A stretch of 35,299 nucleotides of DNA from Opitutaceae bacterium (lineage in GTDB: Bacteria > Verrucomicrobiota > Verrucomicrobiia > Opitutales > Opitutaceae): assembly GCA_026125215.1 (NCBI GenBank), contig JAHCLN010000018.1, positions 1 to 35,299 of the forward strand, given 5' to 3'. Position 1 is the stretch's first letter; each line of letters starts with the position of its first letter. Both the position numbers and the translations under genes were made by a program. The notes under the pieces are model-generated. The model did no database searches, was not told the origin of the DNA, and was given only the letters and a program-made list of their open reading frames with translations. Positions 1-6,760 of this stretch are shown here, piece after piece.

Positions 1-2
1 CC

Positions 3-1142
3 CGCGCCCAGTCCGCCGCCATCCGCCGCTTCGTGAAGAAAATCCAGCCCGGCTGCCTCGTCTCCGGTCGCATCGGCCACGGTCTCGGCGACTACGGCAT
101 CCCCCGCGACAACCAGATGCCACCCGGCCGGCTCGCCGGCGACTGGGAGGTCTGTGCCACGCTCAACCACACCTGGGGCTTCAAAAAGCACGACCACGCG
201 TGGAAATCCGCGCCCAACCTCATCCGCACGCTCGTCGAGTCCGCCAGCAAGAACGCCAATTACCTGCTCAACATCGGACCCGATGCCGACGGCCGCGTGC
301 CCGCTCCCAGCGTCGCCCGGCTCCGCGCCGTGGGCCGCTGGCTCAAGGCCAACGGCGAAAGCATCTACGGCACCGCCCCCTCGCCCTTCACGCATGATTT
401 TCCCTGGGGCCGCATCACCGCCAAGGGCCGCACCCTCTACCTGCACTTTTTCTCCAAACCGCCGCGCCGCTTCGAGCTGCGCGGACTGGAAACCAAGGTG
501 CGCGGCGCCGCGCCGCTGCTCGCCCCTGCCAAAAAACTCCCCTGCACCCAGACCCGCGACACCGCCACCGGCGTGCCCGTGCTCCAGATCGACACGGCCA
601 ATCTGCCCTTCAAGGGACCCGTTACCGTGCTCAAGCTCACACTGGCCGGCGCTCCCGTGGTCAAGCCCGGCCCCATCCAGGAGCCGGACGGCGTGCTGAG
701 CCTGCTGACGGCCGAAGCCCGCCCCGGTGCCGACCGCGGCCGGCCGCAACTGCGCATCACCCCGCTCGGTTTCACCAGCGGGTGGAAAAACCCGACCGAC
801 CGGCTCGACTGGACCGGCACCGTGCTCACGCCCGGCCGTTTTACCGCCGAGCTCATCACCACCCACCAGCATTTGGAACCGTGGAGCGGCGGCCACACCG
901 CCCGCCTCGAAGTCAACGGCCAATCGCTGCGGAAAAAAATCACGCGCGACGCCGAGCTCGACTACACGCAGAAGGCCTATTTCCCGCGCATCATCACGCG
1001 GCTGGGGCAGGTCGAGGTGCCGCAGCCCGGCCCGCTCAAAGTCAGGCTTTATCTCGAAAAAATTCTGCCCCCGCCGAAGGACAAGCCGCTCTGGGACGAC
1101 CTCAGCCCGCTCATCGTCCAGGTGCGGCTCATCCCGGTCTGA
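3..1142 (+). CDS. Alpha-L-fucosidase (GH29), 3' part, truncated by the window edge
   Basis: This releases terminal alpha-L-fucose from glycans. The reading frame is open to the first base of the window, so the N-terminus and most of the catalytic barrel are missing. What remains has the late GH29 catalytic segments, including SGRIGHGLGDYGIPRDNQMP and NYLLNIGPDADG followed by GRWLKANGESIYGT, the usual end of the barrel. About 240 residues of beta-rich C-terminal region follow. A GTG at 33 could be mistaken for a start, but the homology continues upstream of it (RAQSAAIRRF), so it is internal. The family assignment is strong from these motifs. The catalytic nucleophile lies outside the window, so activity cannot be judged. 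A GH78-like enzyme near 10.6-12.9 kb suggests a glycan-degrading lifestyle, as is common in Opitutaceae. Confidence 0.9.
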   Translation, partial: RAQSAAIRRFVKKIQPGCLVSGRIGHGLGDYGIPRDNQMPPGRLAGDWEVCATLNHTWGFKKHDHAWKSAPNLIRTLVESASKNANYLLNIGPDADGRVPAPSVARLRAVGRWLKANGESIYGTAPSPFTHDFPWGRITAKGRTLYLHFFSKPPRRFELRGLETKVRGAAPLLAPAKKLPCTQTRDTATGVPVLQIDTANLPFKGPVTVLKLTLAGAPVVKPGPIQEPDGVLSLLTAEARPGADRGRPQLRITPLGFTSGWKNPTDRLDWTGTVLTPGRFTAELITTHQHLEPWSGGHTARLEVNGQSLRKKITRDAELDYTQKAYFPRIITRLGQVEVPQPGPLKVRLYLEKILPPPKDKPLWDDLSPLIVQVRLIPV

Positions 1143-1221
1143 ACCCGAAGCAATGAAGATAAGGGTGCATCACAGCGGTCTTAATCAAAGTGTAGCCTCG
1201 CACTGTGGCGCGGTAGCGCCG

Positions 1222-1246
1222 GTAGGGTCCGCTCTCCGAGCGGACC
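1222..1246 (+). repeat. REP-like hairpin with GTAG foot (family 1)
   Basis: A GTAG tetranucleotide (1222-1225) is followed by a perfect 9-bp stem, GGTCCGCTC (1226-1234) and GAGCGGACC (1238-1246), around a TCC loop. The same stem and loop recur at 22560-22584. The surroundings are also related in both copies (GCGG.AGCGCCGG.AGGG just before the stem and GCTATGA after it), so this is a dispersed repeat and not only a local terminator. It lies in the 165-bp gap between the fucosidase and sufE genes, with no T-run after the stem. Confidence 0.8.
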
Positions 1247-1307
1247 GCTGCTATGAGATTTTGGAAACCGCTACAGTGGCTCACTTTGATTCCTTCCGGC
1301 TGACTAC

Positions 1308-1721
1308 ATGTCACCCACCCATCGCCAAGCCCTGATCGAGGATCACCTGCTGATCGAGAATCCGCAGGAGCGGCTCGCCGCCGTCGTGGATCGTGCCCGC
1401 CGCCGGCCGCCCCTGCCGGCCGATGAACGCACCGAGGCCCGCCGCGTGCCCGGCTGTGTCTCCCAGGTCTGGCTCGTCGGCGAACTCCGCGACGGACGTT
1501 GCCACTTCCGCTGCGATGCCGACGGCCCGCTCGTAAAAGGCCTCGTCGCCTTCCTCTGCGATTACTTTTCCGGCGCCACCCCCGCCGAAATCCTCGCCGA
1601 TACCACCGACCCCCTCGCCGCGCTCGACCTCCTCAAAAACCTCTCCCCCACCCGGCAAAACGGCCTCGCCTCCGTGCGCGCCTCGATCGTGAGCTTCGCC
1701 AAAAGTCATCTGCCGGCATGA
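1308..1721 (+). CDS. sufE: SufE/CsdE-family sulfur acceptor protein
   Basis: SufE proteins take persulfide sulfur from a cysteine desulfurase (SufS or CsdA) through one conserved cysteine and pass it on for Fe-S cluster assembly or tRNA modification. The 137-residue length is typical. The active cysteine is Cys50 in RRVPGCVSQVWL, almost the same position as in E. coli SufE. The C-terminal half has FSGATPAEIL and LSPTRQNGLASVR, the family's usual helices. The gene overlaps the TatD-family gene by 4 bases (ATGA), so the two are translationally coupled. tcdA (CsdL) lies about 0.9 kb further on in the opposite direction. In E. coli csdA-csdE-csdL are neighbours, so this may serve a CsdE-like role, but no desulfurase gene is in the window. 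Confidence 0.92.
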   Translation: MSPTHRQALIEDHLLIENPQERLAAVVDRARRRPPLPADERTEARRVPGCVSQVWLVGELRDGRCHFRCDADGPLVKGLVAFLCDYFSGATPAEILADTTDPLAALDLLKNLSPTRQNGLASVRASIVSFAKSHLPA

Positions 1722-2563
1722 ACCTCCACGACGCCCACAACCACCTGCACGACGAGTGGCTGCAGCCGCACCTCGACCGCATCGCCGCGGACCTGACCGG
1801 CGCGGGCATCGCCGGCGCGGTCGTCAACGGCACGACGCCCGATGACTGGCCGCAGGTCTCCGCCCTCGCCACGCGGTTTTCCTGGGTCATCCCCAGCTAC
1901 GGCGTCCACCCGTGGGACTGCGGCAACCGGCCCGACGACTGGCTGGGGCTGTTGGAATCGCGCCTCGCCAGCGAACCGCGCGCCCATGTGGGGGAGATCG
2001 GCCTCGACCGCTGGATCCTCGACCGCGCCAAACCCGATGACCCGCGGCTGACCGGTCTGCGCCGCGCCCCGCTGGACGAACAGATCGATCTTTTCACCGC
2101 GCAACTCGCCCTCGCCGCCCGCGACAACCGTGCCGCATCCATCCATTGCATCGATGCGTGGGGTGCGTTGTTCGACACCCTGCGTGCCGCGTCGTTGCCC
2201 GCCCGAGGTTTTCTGCTCCACGCCTACGCCGGCCCGGAGGAGATGATCAAACCGTTCGCTGACCTCGGCGCGTATTTCTCGTTCAACGGCAGCTATCTCG
2301 ATCCGAAACGCGCGGGACAACGCGAAACCTTCCGCTCTGTCCCGCCGGATCGCCTGCTCATCGAAACCGATGCCCCCGCCATGCCCCTGCCGGCCGCTCT
2401 GGAGAAATTCTCGCTGCCGCCCTCACCCACCGGCACCCGCCTCAACCACCCCGCCAATCTCGCGGCCGTTTACACCGGCCTCGCCGCTTTCCTCGGCCGC
2501 CGCCCCGAACAACTGACCGCCCAAGTGGAAAAAAATCACCACCGGCTCTTCGTCCAAGAGTAA
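1718..2563 (+). CDS. TatD-family metal-dependent hydrolase
   Basis: TatD proteins are TIM-barrel metal-dependent DNases/hydrolases. The 281-residue product shows the metal-ligand set in order: an N-terminal HNHLH motif, VGEIGLDR (glutamate ligand), SIHCIDAWG and FLLHAYAG (two histidines) and IETDAP (aspartate). HNHLH replaces the more usual HCHLD, so it is a somewhat divergent member. The ATG at 1718 overlaps the sufE stop (ATGA), which fixes the start better than any upstream alternative. The stop codon TAA (2561-2563) lies inside a long inverted repeat. The substrate is unknown, and the coupling to sufE is not a standard arrangement. Confidence 0.87.
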   Translation: MNLHDAHNHLHDEWLQPHLDRIAADLTGAGIAGAVVNGTTPDDWPQVSALATRFSWVIPSYGVHPWDCGNRPDDWLGLLESRLASEPRAHVGEIGLDRWILDRAKPDDPRLTGLRRAPLDEQIDLFTAQLALAARDNRAASIHCIDAWGALFDTLRAASLPARGFLLHAYAGPEEMIKPFADLGAYFSFNGSYLDPKRAGQRETFRSVPPDRLLIETDAPAMPLPAALEKFSLPPSPTGTRLNHPANLAAVYTGLAAFLGRRPEQLTAQVEKNHHRLFVQE

Positions 2564-2634
2564 CCTATTAGGTTACTTTCCCCCTGCAGCCGTCACAGAT
2601 TCGTTTGACGACGAAAGTAACCTAATAGGTTACT
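2559..2634. terminator. Long inverted repeat between convergent genes, supplying both stop codons
   Basis: Two 22-bp arms (2559-2580 and 2613-2634) are perfect reverse complements separated by 32 bases. Each arm is also a near-palindrome on its own (AGTAACCTA and TAGGTTACT around one base). The TAA stop of the TatD gene (2561-2563) and the TAA stop of tcdA (complement of 2630-2632) both fall in the arms. AGTAACCT is AT-rich against a GC-rich background. A bidirectional terminator is the simplest reading, since the genes converge here; there is no long T-run, so a mobile or protein-binding palindrome is also possible. Confidence 0.75.
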
Positions 2635-3418
2635 TTCGTGAAGCGACCGAACGCACCACTTCGCCGGCGGCGACGAGGCCGAAGGCGCCGGTGACGGCGA
2701 CGGAGGTGCCGAAGCCGGTGGCGCAGTCGAGCTTGAGATTGCTGCCGGGCTCCGGCTCCGCGTGGCAACTGCCATCCGCCCACGGATACACCGGCGCTTC
2801 GCTCGACCACTCGCAGCGCACGTCGAACTTCATCTTCCCCTTCTGCGTGCCGGGAGCGAAACCGTGGTCGCGCCGGAGTTTGCGGCGCACCTGCCGGAGC
2901 AGCTCGTCGCCCCACGCATCACCTAGATCGCCCACGCGGATCTGGGTCGGGTCCTGTTTGCCTCCGGCCGCACCGACGGTGAGCACCGGATAACCGCGCC
3001 GGCGGCTTTCGCCGATGAGCAGGGCCTTGTGCGACATCAAGTCAATCGCATCGACCACGAAGTCAAAACGCTCCGCCAGCAGCCGCTCCGAGCTCGCCGC
3101 GGTGAAATACTCCGTTACGGCCGTGACACGGGCGGCCGGGTTGATCAGCCGCACGCGCTCGGCCAGCGCCTCCACTTTCGGCCGGCCGATGTTGCCGTCC
3201 AGCGCCGGCAACTGGCGGTTGACGTTGGTCACGCACACATCGTCGAGGTCGATGAGCGTGAGCGCGCCCACCCCGCTGCGGGCCAGACCCTCGACCACCC
3301 ACGAACCCACGCCGCCGACGCCGACGACCGCCACGTGTGCCGCCGCCAGCCGGGGCAAAGCCGCCGCGCCGTAGAGCCGGGCCAATCCGCCGAAGCGCTC
3401 CGCGAGGTCTTGCTTCAT
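2630..3418 (-). CDS. tcdA: tRNA threonylcarbamoyladenosine dehydratase TcdA (CsdL)
   Basis: TcdA uses ATP to convert t6A at position 37 of ANN-decoding tRNAs to its cyclic form ct6A. This 262-residue protein has the E1/ThiF-like nucleotide-binding loop VVGVGGVGSW (residues 31-40), the DLDDVCVTNVNRQ segment (57-69), and the characteristic KGKMKFDVRCEWSSE and DCATGFGTSVAVTGAFGL regions that separate TcdA from ThiF and MoeB. No CxxC zinc motif typical of MoeB/ThiF is seen. Its start overlaps the stop of the upstream MscS gene by 4 bases (ATGA), suggesting translational coupling. Its own TAA lies in the 2559-2634 inverted repeat. The nearby sufE-type gene recalls the E. coli csdE-csdL association. 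Confidence 0.93.
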   Translation of the reverse strand: MKQDLAERFGGLARLYGAAALPRLAAAHVAVVGVGGVGSWVVEGLARSGVGALTLIDLDDVCVTNVNRQLPALDGNIGRPKVEALAERVRLINPAARVTAVTEYFTAASSERLLAERFDFVVDAIDLMSHKALLIGESRRRGYPVLTVGAAGGKQDPTQIRVGDLGDAWGDELLRQVRRKLRRDHGFAPGTQKGKMKFDVRCEWSSEAPVYPWADGSCHAEPEPGSNLKLDCATGFGTSVAVTGAFGLVAAGEVVRSVASRK

Positions 3419-4695
3419 GCCTTCGCGCCGGGTCCCAGCAACGTCAGCGCGGTGCGCACGTCCGCGCCCGAAGGCGACTGGAACACCCGCAGGTCAAATT
3501 CGCCGATGACCGCCAGCAGGTGGTCAAAAATGTCGGCCTGCACACCTTCGTAAACGGCCCAACGGGTGTCGTTGGTGAAGACGAATATTTCCAGCGGCAT
3601 CCCGTGTTCGCCGGGTTCGAGCTGGCGCACGAGAAAGGTGAGGTCCTGGTGAATCTTCGGGTGCGCCCGCAGGTAGGCGATGCAGTAGGCGCGGAAGGTG
3701 CCGAGGTTGGTGAGCCGCCGGCCGTTGCCGAGGATGCTGAGGTCGGTGCCGCGCCTGCGGTTGTCCGCGTCGATCTCGGCCTGCTTTTCCTCGAGGTAGG
3801 ATTGCAGCAGGGCGATCTTGCGCCAGCGGGCCAGCATCGCCTCGTCCGCAAAACGCACCGACTGCATGTCGATATGGAGCGACCGCTTGATGCGCCGGCC
3901 GCCCGACTCGAACATGCCGCGCCAGTTTTTGAAGGAGCCGGAGATGAGGTCGTAGGACGGGATGGTGGTGATGGTCTTGTCCCAGTTCTGCACCTTCACC
4001 GTCGTGAGCGAGACATCGATCACATCGCCGTCGGCGCCGGCCTTCGGCATCTCGATCCAGTCGCCGATGCGCACCATTTCGTTCACCGAGATCATGATGC
4101 CGGCCACAAAGCCGAGGATCGCATCGCGGAAGACCAGCAGGAGCACCGCCGTGAGCGCGCCCATGCCGGTGAGGATGTAAACGGGCGTCTTGTTGAGCAG
4201 CGTGGAGAGCACGAGGATCAGGGCCACGAGCGCCGCCAGCAGCTTGATGGCCTGGAGAAAACCCTTGATCGGCACGTTCGCCAGCCGGCCGGTGCGGGTC
4301 GCCACCAGCTGAAGCGCATCCAGCAGGGCGAAGAACACGGCCAGCCAGATGAACGTGAGGTAAATGCTCACTGCCATGCTCATGGCCGCCAGCACCTCGG
4401 GACTGCCGCCGAGCGCGTCCGACCCGAAGGCATTGATCGCCATCGCCGGGGCCAGATGCGAGAGCCGGGTGAAAACCCCGGCCTTCAGCATCGCGTCGTC
4501 CCACACAAACGTGGTCCGCGTCACCACCGCGGATACCACCCGCAGGATCAGCTGCTTAGCGACGAAATTGGCCGCCCAGGCCAGAATAATGAGCACCGTA
4601 ACCCCGGCAGCCAGCGTCGCCGCCGCCACCGTGTCTGCGGGCACTCCGCGGGAGAGAAGCATTTCGCCGAACCAGTTGAGCAAATCAGCCATCAT
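3415..4695 (-). CDS. MscS-family mechanosensitive channel (YbdG/MscM-like)
   Basis: An inner-membrane channel that opens on membrane tension during hypo-osmotic shock. The 426-residue length and sequence resemble the YbdG subgroup. N-terminal hydrophobic spans lie near residues 25-45, 95-120, 150-170 and 175-200. The pore-lining TM3 and beta domain follow: GMGALTAVLLLVFRDAILGF, then SVNEMVRIGDWIEMP and VKVQNWDKTITTIPSYDL. Long YbdG-type insertions containing NWRGMFESGGRRIKRS and a charged DADNRRRGTDLS region come after. Two adjacent ATGs (4695 and 4692) are possible starts. It is co-directional with and overlaps tcdA. The 71 bases upstream to the nicotinamide riboside kinase gene contain no clear terminator. 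Confidence 0.9.
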   Translation of the reverse strand: MMADLLNWFGEMLLSRGVPADTVAAATLAAGVTVLIILAWAANFVAKQLILRVVSAVVTRTTFVWDDAMLKAGVFTRLSHLAPAMAINAFGSDALGGSPEVLAAMSMAVSIYLTFIWLAVFFALLDALQLVATRTGRLANVPIKGFLQAIKLLAALVALILVLSTLLNKTPVYILTGMGALTAVLLLVFRDAILGFVAGIMISVNEMVRIGDWIEMPKAGADGDVIDVSLTTVKVQNWDKTITTIPSYDLISGSFKNWRGMFESGGRRIKRSLHIDMQSVRFADEAMLARWRKIALLQSYLEEKQAEIDADNRRRGTDLSILGNGRRLTNLGTFRAYCIAYLRAHPKIHQDLTFLVRQLEPGEHGMPLEIFVFTNDTRWAVYEGVQADIFDHLLAVIGEFDLRVFQSPSGADVRTALTLLGPGAKA

Positions 4696-4766
4696 AGACG
4701 TGACGTTTTACCGCGAACGCGCCGCCTTGTCCACGTCGCAATCCGTTTTTATCCCGGACGCGGCGA

Positions 4767-5324
4767 TTATGGCAGGACGGCCGCCACCGCCGCAATCGCC
4801 CGGCGCTCACGTTCCGCCGCCTTCCCGTTGATGATCACATGCGGGAGCCCGCGCTGCTCCAACGCGCCGCGCCAAAGCGCCATAGCCCGCATGCGGTCGG
4901 CCGGATCGGGGAAGCAACGCTGGGGGTCGGGCGCAAAGGGCAGATCAATGTCGCAAAGCAGGTAGAGATCGTAGTGGCGGCAGCGGGCCTCCGCTCCCCG
5001 CCGCAGCTCTTCGGGGGTCGTGCCGTAAAGCAGATCGCTCCACAGCACGGTCGTCAGCGCCTCGGTATCACAGATGACCAACCGCGCCCGCTCCGGCCGT
5101 TTGTCATATAATAGATGACAAACGGCCGCGTCCTCGCGGCGCCACTGCTCGCGGGCGATGGCCGGGATGTCCTCCGCTTTGATCCCGCCGCGGGCATCCC
5201 AAAACTCCCGCGCATACTCCGCCACCAGCGGCGCGTTGAAGTGCGCTGCCAGTTTTTCCGCCAACGTGGTTTTGCCCGTGGACTCCGGCCCGAAGACAGC
5301 GATGCGCCGCACCGAGGCACTCAC
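4767..5324 (-). CDS. NadR-type AAA ATPase, probable nicotinamide riboside kinase
   Basis: Predicted to phosphorylate nicotinamide riboside to NMN after uptake by PnuC, feeding NAD salvage. The 185-residue protein matches the kinase half of NadR (AAA_28 type). It begins SVRRIAVFGPESTGKTTLAE with the P-loop GPESTGKT at residues 12-19, then VAEYAREFWDARG and ICDTEALTTVLW, then YDLYLLCDIDLPFAPDPQR, all typical of stand-alone NadR kinases. It has neither the DNA-binding nor the adenylyltransferase domain of enteric NadR. The start is GTG at 5324, overlapping the pnuC stop (GTGA). An in-frame open stretch upstream to 6104 only looks like an N-terminal fusion; it is read-through of pnuC DNA. A regulatory link to NAD level is not visible. 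Confidence 0.87.
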   Translation of the reverse strand: MSASVRRIAVFGPESTGKTTLAEKLAAHFNAPLVAEYAREFWDARGGIKAEDIPAIAREQWRREDAAVCHLLYDKRPERARLVICDTEALTTVLWSDLLYGTTPEELRRGAEARCRHYDLYLLCDIDLPFAPDPQRCFPDPADRMRAMALWRGALEQRGLPHVIINGKAAERERRAIAAVAAVLP

Positions 5325-5930
5325 GGCGCAGCCTCCCGCATCGTTCGCCGCCACGCCCGGAAGCCCGCCAGCGCCATCAGCCCAAACACCGCGTAGAGCA
5401 CGGCGAACCAGTAGTAGCCCTTGGTCCAAAAGACTCCGATCGCCACGGCATTGGCGACCATCCAGCCGATCCAGTTCTCCAGTTGTTTGCGCGCCTGCAA
5501 CCACTGCGACGCCAAGCTCACGGCGAAGACAAACGCATCGGCATACGCCAGGTCCGCCCCCACCCGGTGCATCAGCGCGCCCCAGCCCAGCCACAGCGCC
5601 AGCGTGCCCGTGCCCCACGCCACTCTCGCCCGGGAGGAAAGCCAGGCGACCGGCAGCGGATGCTCCGCATCCCGGCCGCGCGTCCAATGCACCCAGCCGT
5701 AGGCCAGCGCCGCGAAAAACATCACCTGCAGCGCGGTCTCCGAATAAAGTCGGCCCTCGAAGCACACCCCAGCCGAAGATGGCCACCGCACGAGCCTCCT
5801 CCGACGGAAACGTCCACACGTTCTGCCGGATCATCAGCGCCACTCCGAGCAGGCCCAGAACCGTGGCTGCTTGCTCCAGCGCCGAGGCCCCCGTGATGCC
5901 CGCCCAGATGCCGTGCAGGATTTCGCTCAT
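5321..5930 (-). pseudogene. pnuC: Nicotinamide riboside transporter PnuC, frameshifted
   Basis: PnuC is an inner-membrane facilitator that takes up nicotinamide riboside. The reading is split. ATG at 5930 opens MSEILHGIWAGITGASALEQ and ALMIRQNVWTFP, the PnuC N-terminus. The rest (CFEGRLYSETALQVMFF to GWVHWTRG to WIGWMVANAVAIGVFWTKGYY to stop at 5321) is in another frame. The frames join near 5766-5772, where the minus strand reads a run of four G's after FGW; removing one G gives FGWVCFEGRLYSE and an uninterrupted product of about 202 residues, a normal PnuC length. The 610-base span is one base over a whole number of codons. Both flanking genes overlap it by 4 bases (ATGA with hslO, GTGA with the kinase) and look intact, so either a sequencing/assembly error or a very recent mutation is likely. 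Confidence 0.8.
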
Positions 5931-6730
5931 GATTGCGCGGCGACAAACGCCTCCAGCGCCTCGCGCGTCACGGCGTGCCGCGCCGCGCAACGCGGACAGC
6001 GGATCTCCACCTTCGGATCGCCGCCAAACAGCCCCTCGGCATCGGACCGCATCACGGGCGCCAGCACTTCCAGCATCCGCTGGTGGTTGCAGCCGCAGTG
6101 CCACCGGTAAAGCCGCCGCTCCAGCAGTGCCATAGTCTCATTCTCGTCCAGCGCCCGCACCTGCCCGGTCGTCAGCGCCGCAAACCACGGCAGGTCGCAG
6201 TCCGGATGCTCCGTCACCAGCGCGAAGTCCTCCTCGCCGAGCTGGAAAAACCGCGCGCCCCGCTGCTCGCTGCGGACATAAAGCTGCTCGGCACCCGTCA
6301 AAGGATCGTCACCGGCAAACGGCACCACGCTGCGGCGGACCGGCTGCCGCCCGCGCACCACGTCGGCGTAGAACAGATTTTCCGGCAGCTCCTTCACGTT
6401 CTCCACGAAGATGCGGCCGGTCACGGCACCGGTTTCGTTGTCGCTCGTGAGGAAAAGGTTCACCAGCGGCGCCTGGAAATTGACGGTCCACGCGGTCAGC
6501 TCGTTCCACGGCCGCGAGGCCTGGTGCAGCACCAGCCCGGCCAGCGCGCGCTTGAACATCGCGTCGTGCGCCGCGTCCGGCCGCAGCCCGTGCTCCGCGA
6601 GGTGAAGGTAATAATCCACGAACAGCTCGCCAAAATCCGCCCGGGCCACGAGCGCGTGCCGGCCGCGCACGAAATGCGTGCGCACCTCCAGGCCGGAGGC
6701 TGCGGGATTGACGGGCGTGGATTCAGCCAT
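5927..6730 (-). CDS. hslO: Hsp33-family redox-regulated chaperone
   Basis: Hsp33 is a cytosolic holdase that is off when a zinc ion is held by four cysteines and is switched on by disulfide formation under oxidative stress. This 267-residue protein has the Hsp33 fold segments (GLVLHQASRPWNELTAWTVN, NLFLTSDNETGAVTGRIFVE) and a C-terminal zinc switch, Cys212-x-Cys214 in HCGCNHQRML and Cys245-xx-Cys248 in CPRC. Spacing and position fit the family although the sequence is divergent. ATG at 6730 was chosen over an upstream GTG (6748) because it is the stronger codon. The stop overlaps the pnuC start (ATGA), so this heads an hslO-pnuC-kinase operon. Other oxidative-defence genes (msrA, katG, oxyR, a peroxiredoxin) lie in the same window. 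Confidence 0.88.
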   Translation of the reverse strand: MAESTPVNPAASGLEVRTHFVRGRHALVARADFGELFVDYYLHLAEHGLRPDAAHDAMFKRALAGLVLHQASRPWNELTAWTVNFQAPLVNLFLTSDNETGAVTGRIFVENVKELPENLFYADVVRGRQPVRRSVVPFAGDDPLTGAEQLYVRSEQRGARFFQLGEEDFALVTEHPDCDLPWFAALTTGQVRALDENETMALLERRLYRWHCGCNHQRMLEVLAPVMRSDAEGLFGGDPKVEIRCPRCAARHAVTREALEAFVAAQS

Positions 6731-6760
6731 GCCGCAAGGGAGCCGCACCGCGGCGGAATC

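Noticed and set aside
3337..4965. Plus-strand open frame of 542 codons opposite the MscS gene
   Set aside because: Antisense to a conserved channel gene; composition is typical of a shadow frame.
4767..6104. Apparent fusion of PnuC N-terminus and NR kinase
   Set aside because: The frame is open only because pnuC is shifted by one base; PnuC's C-terminal half is in another frame and the kinase has its own GTG start overlapping the pnuC stop.
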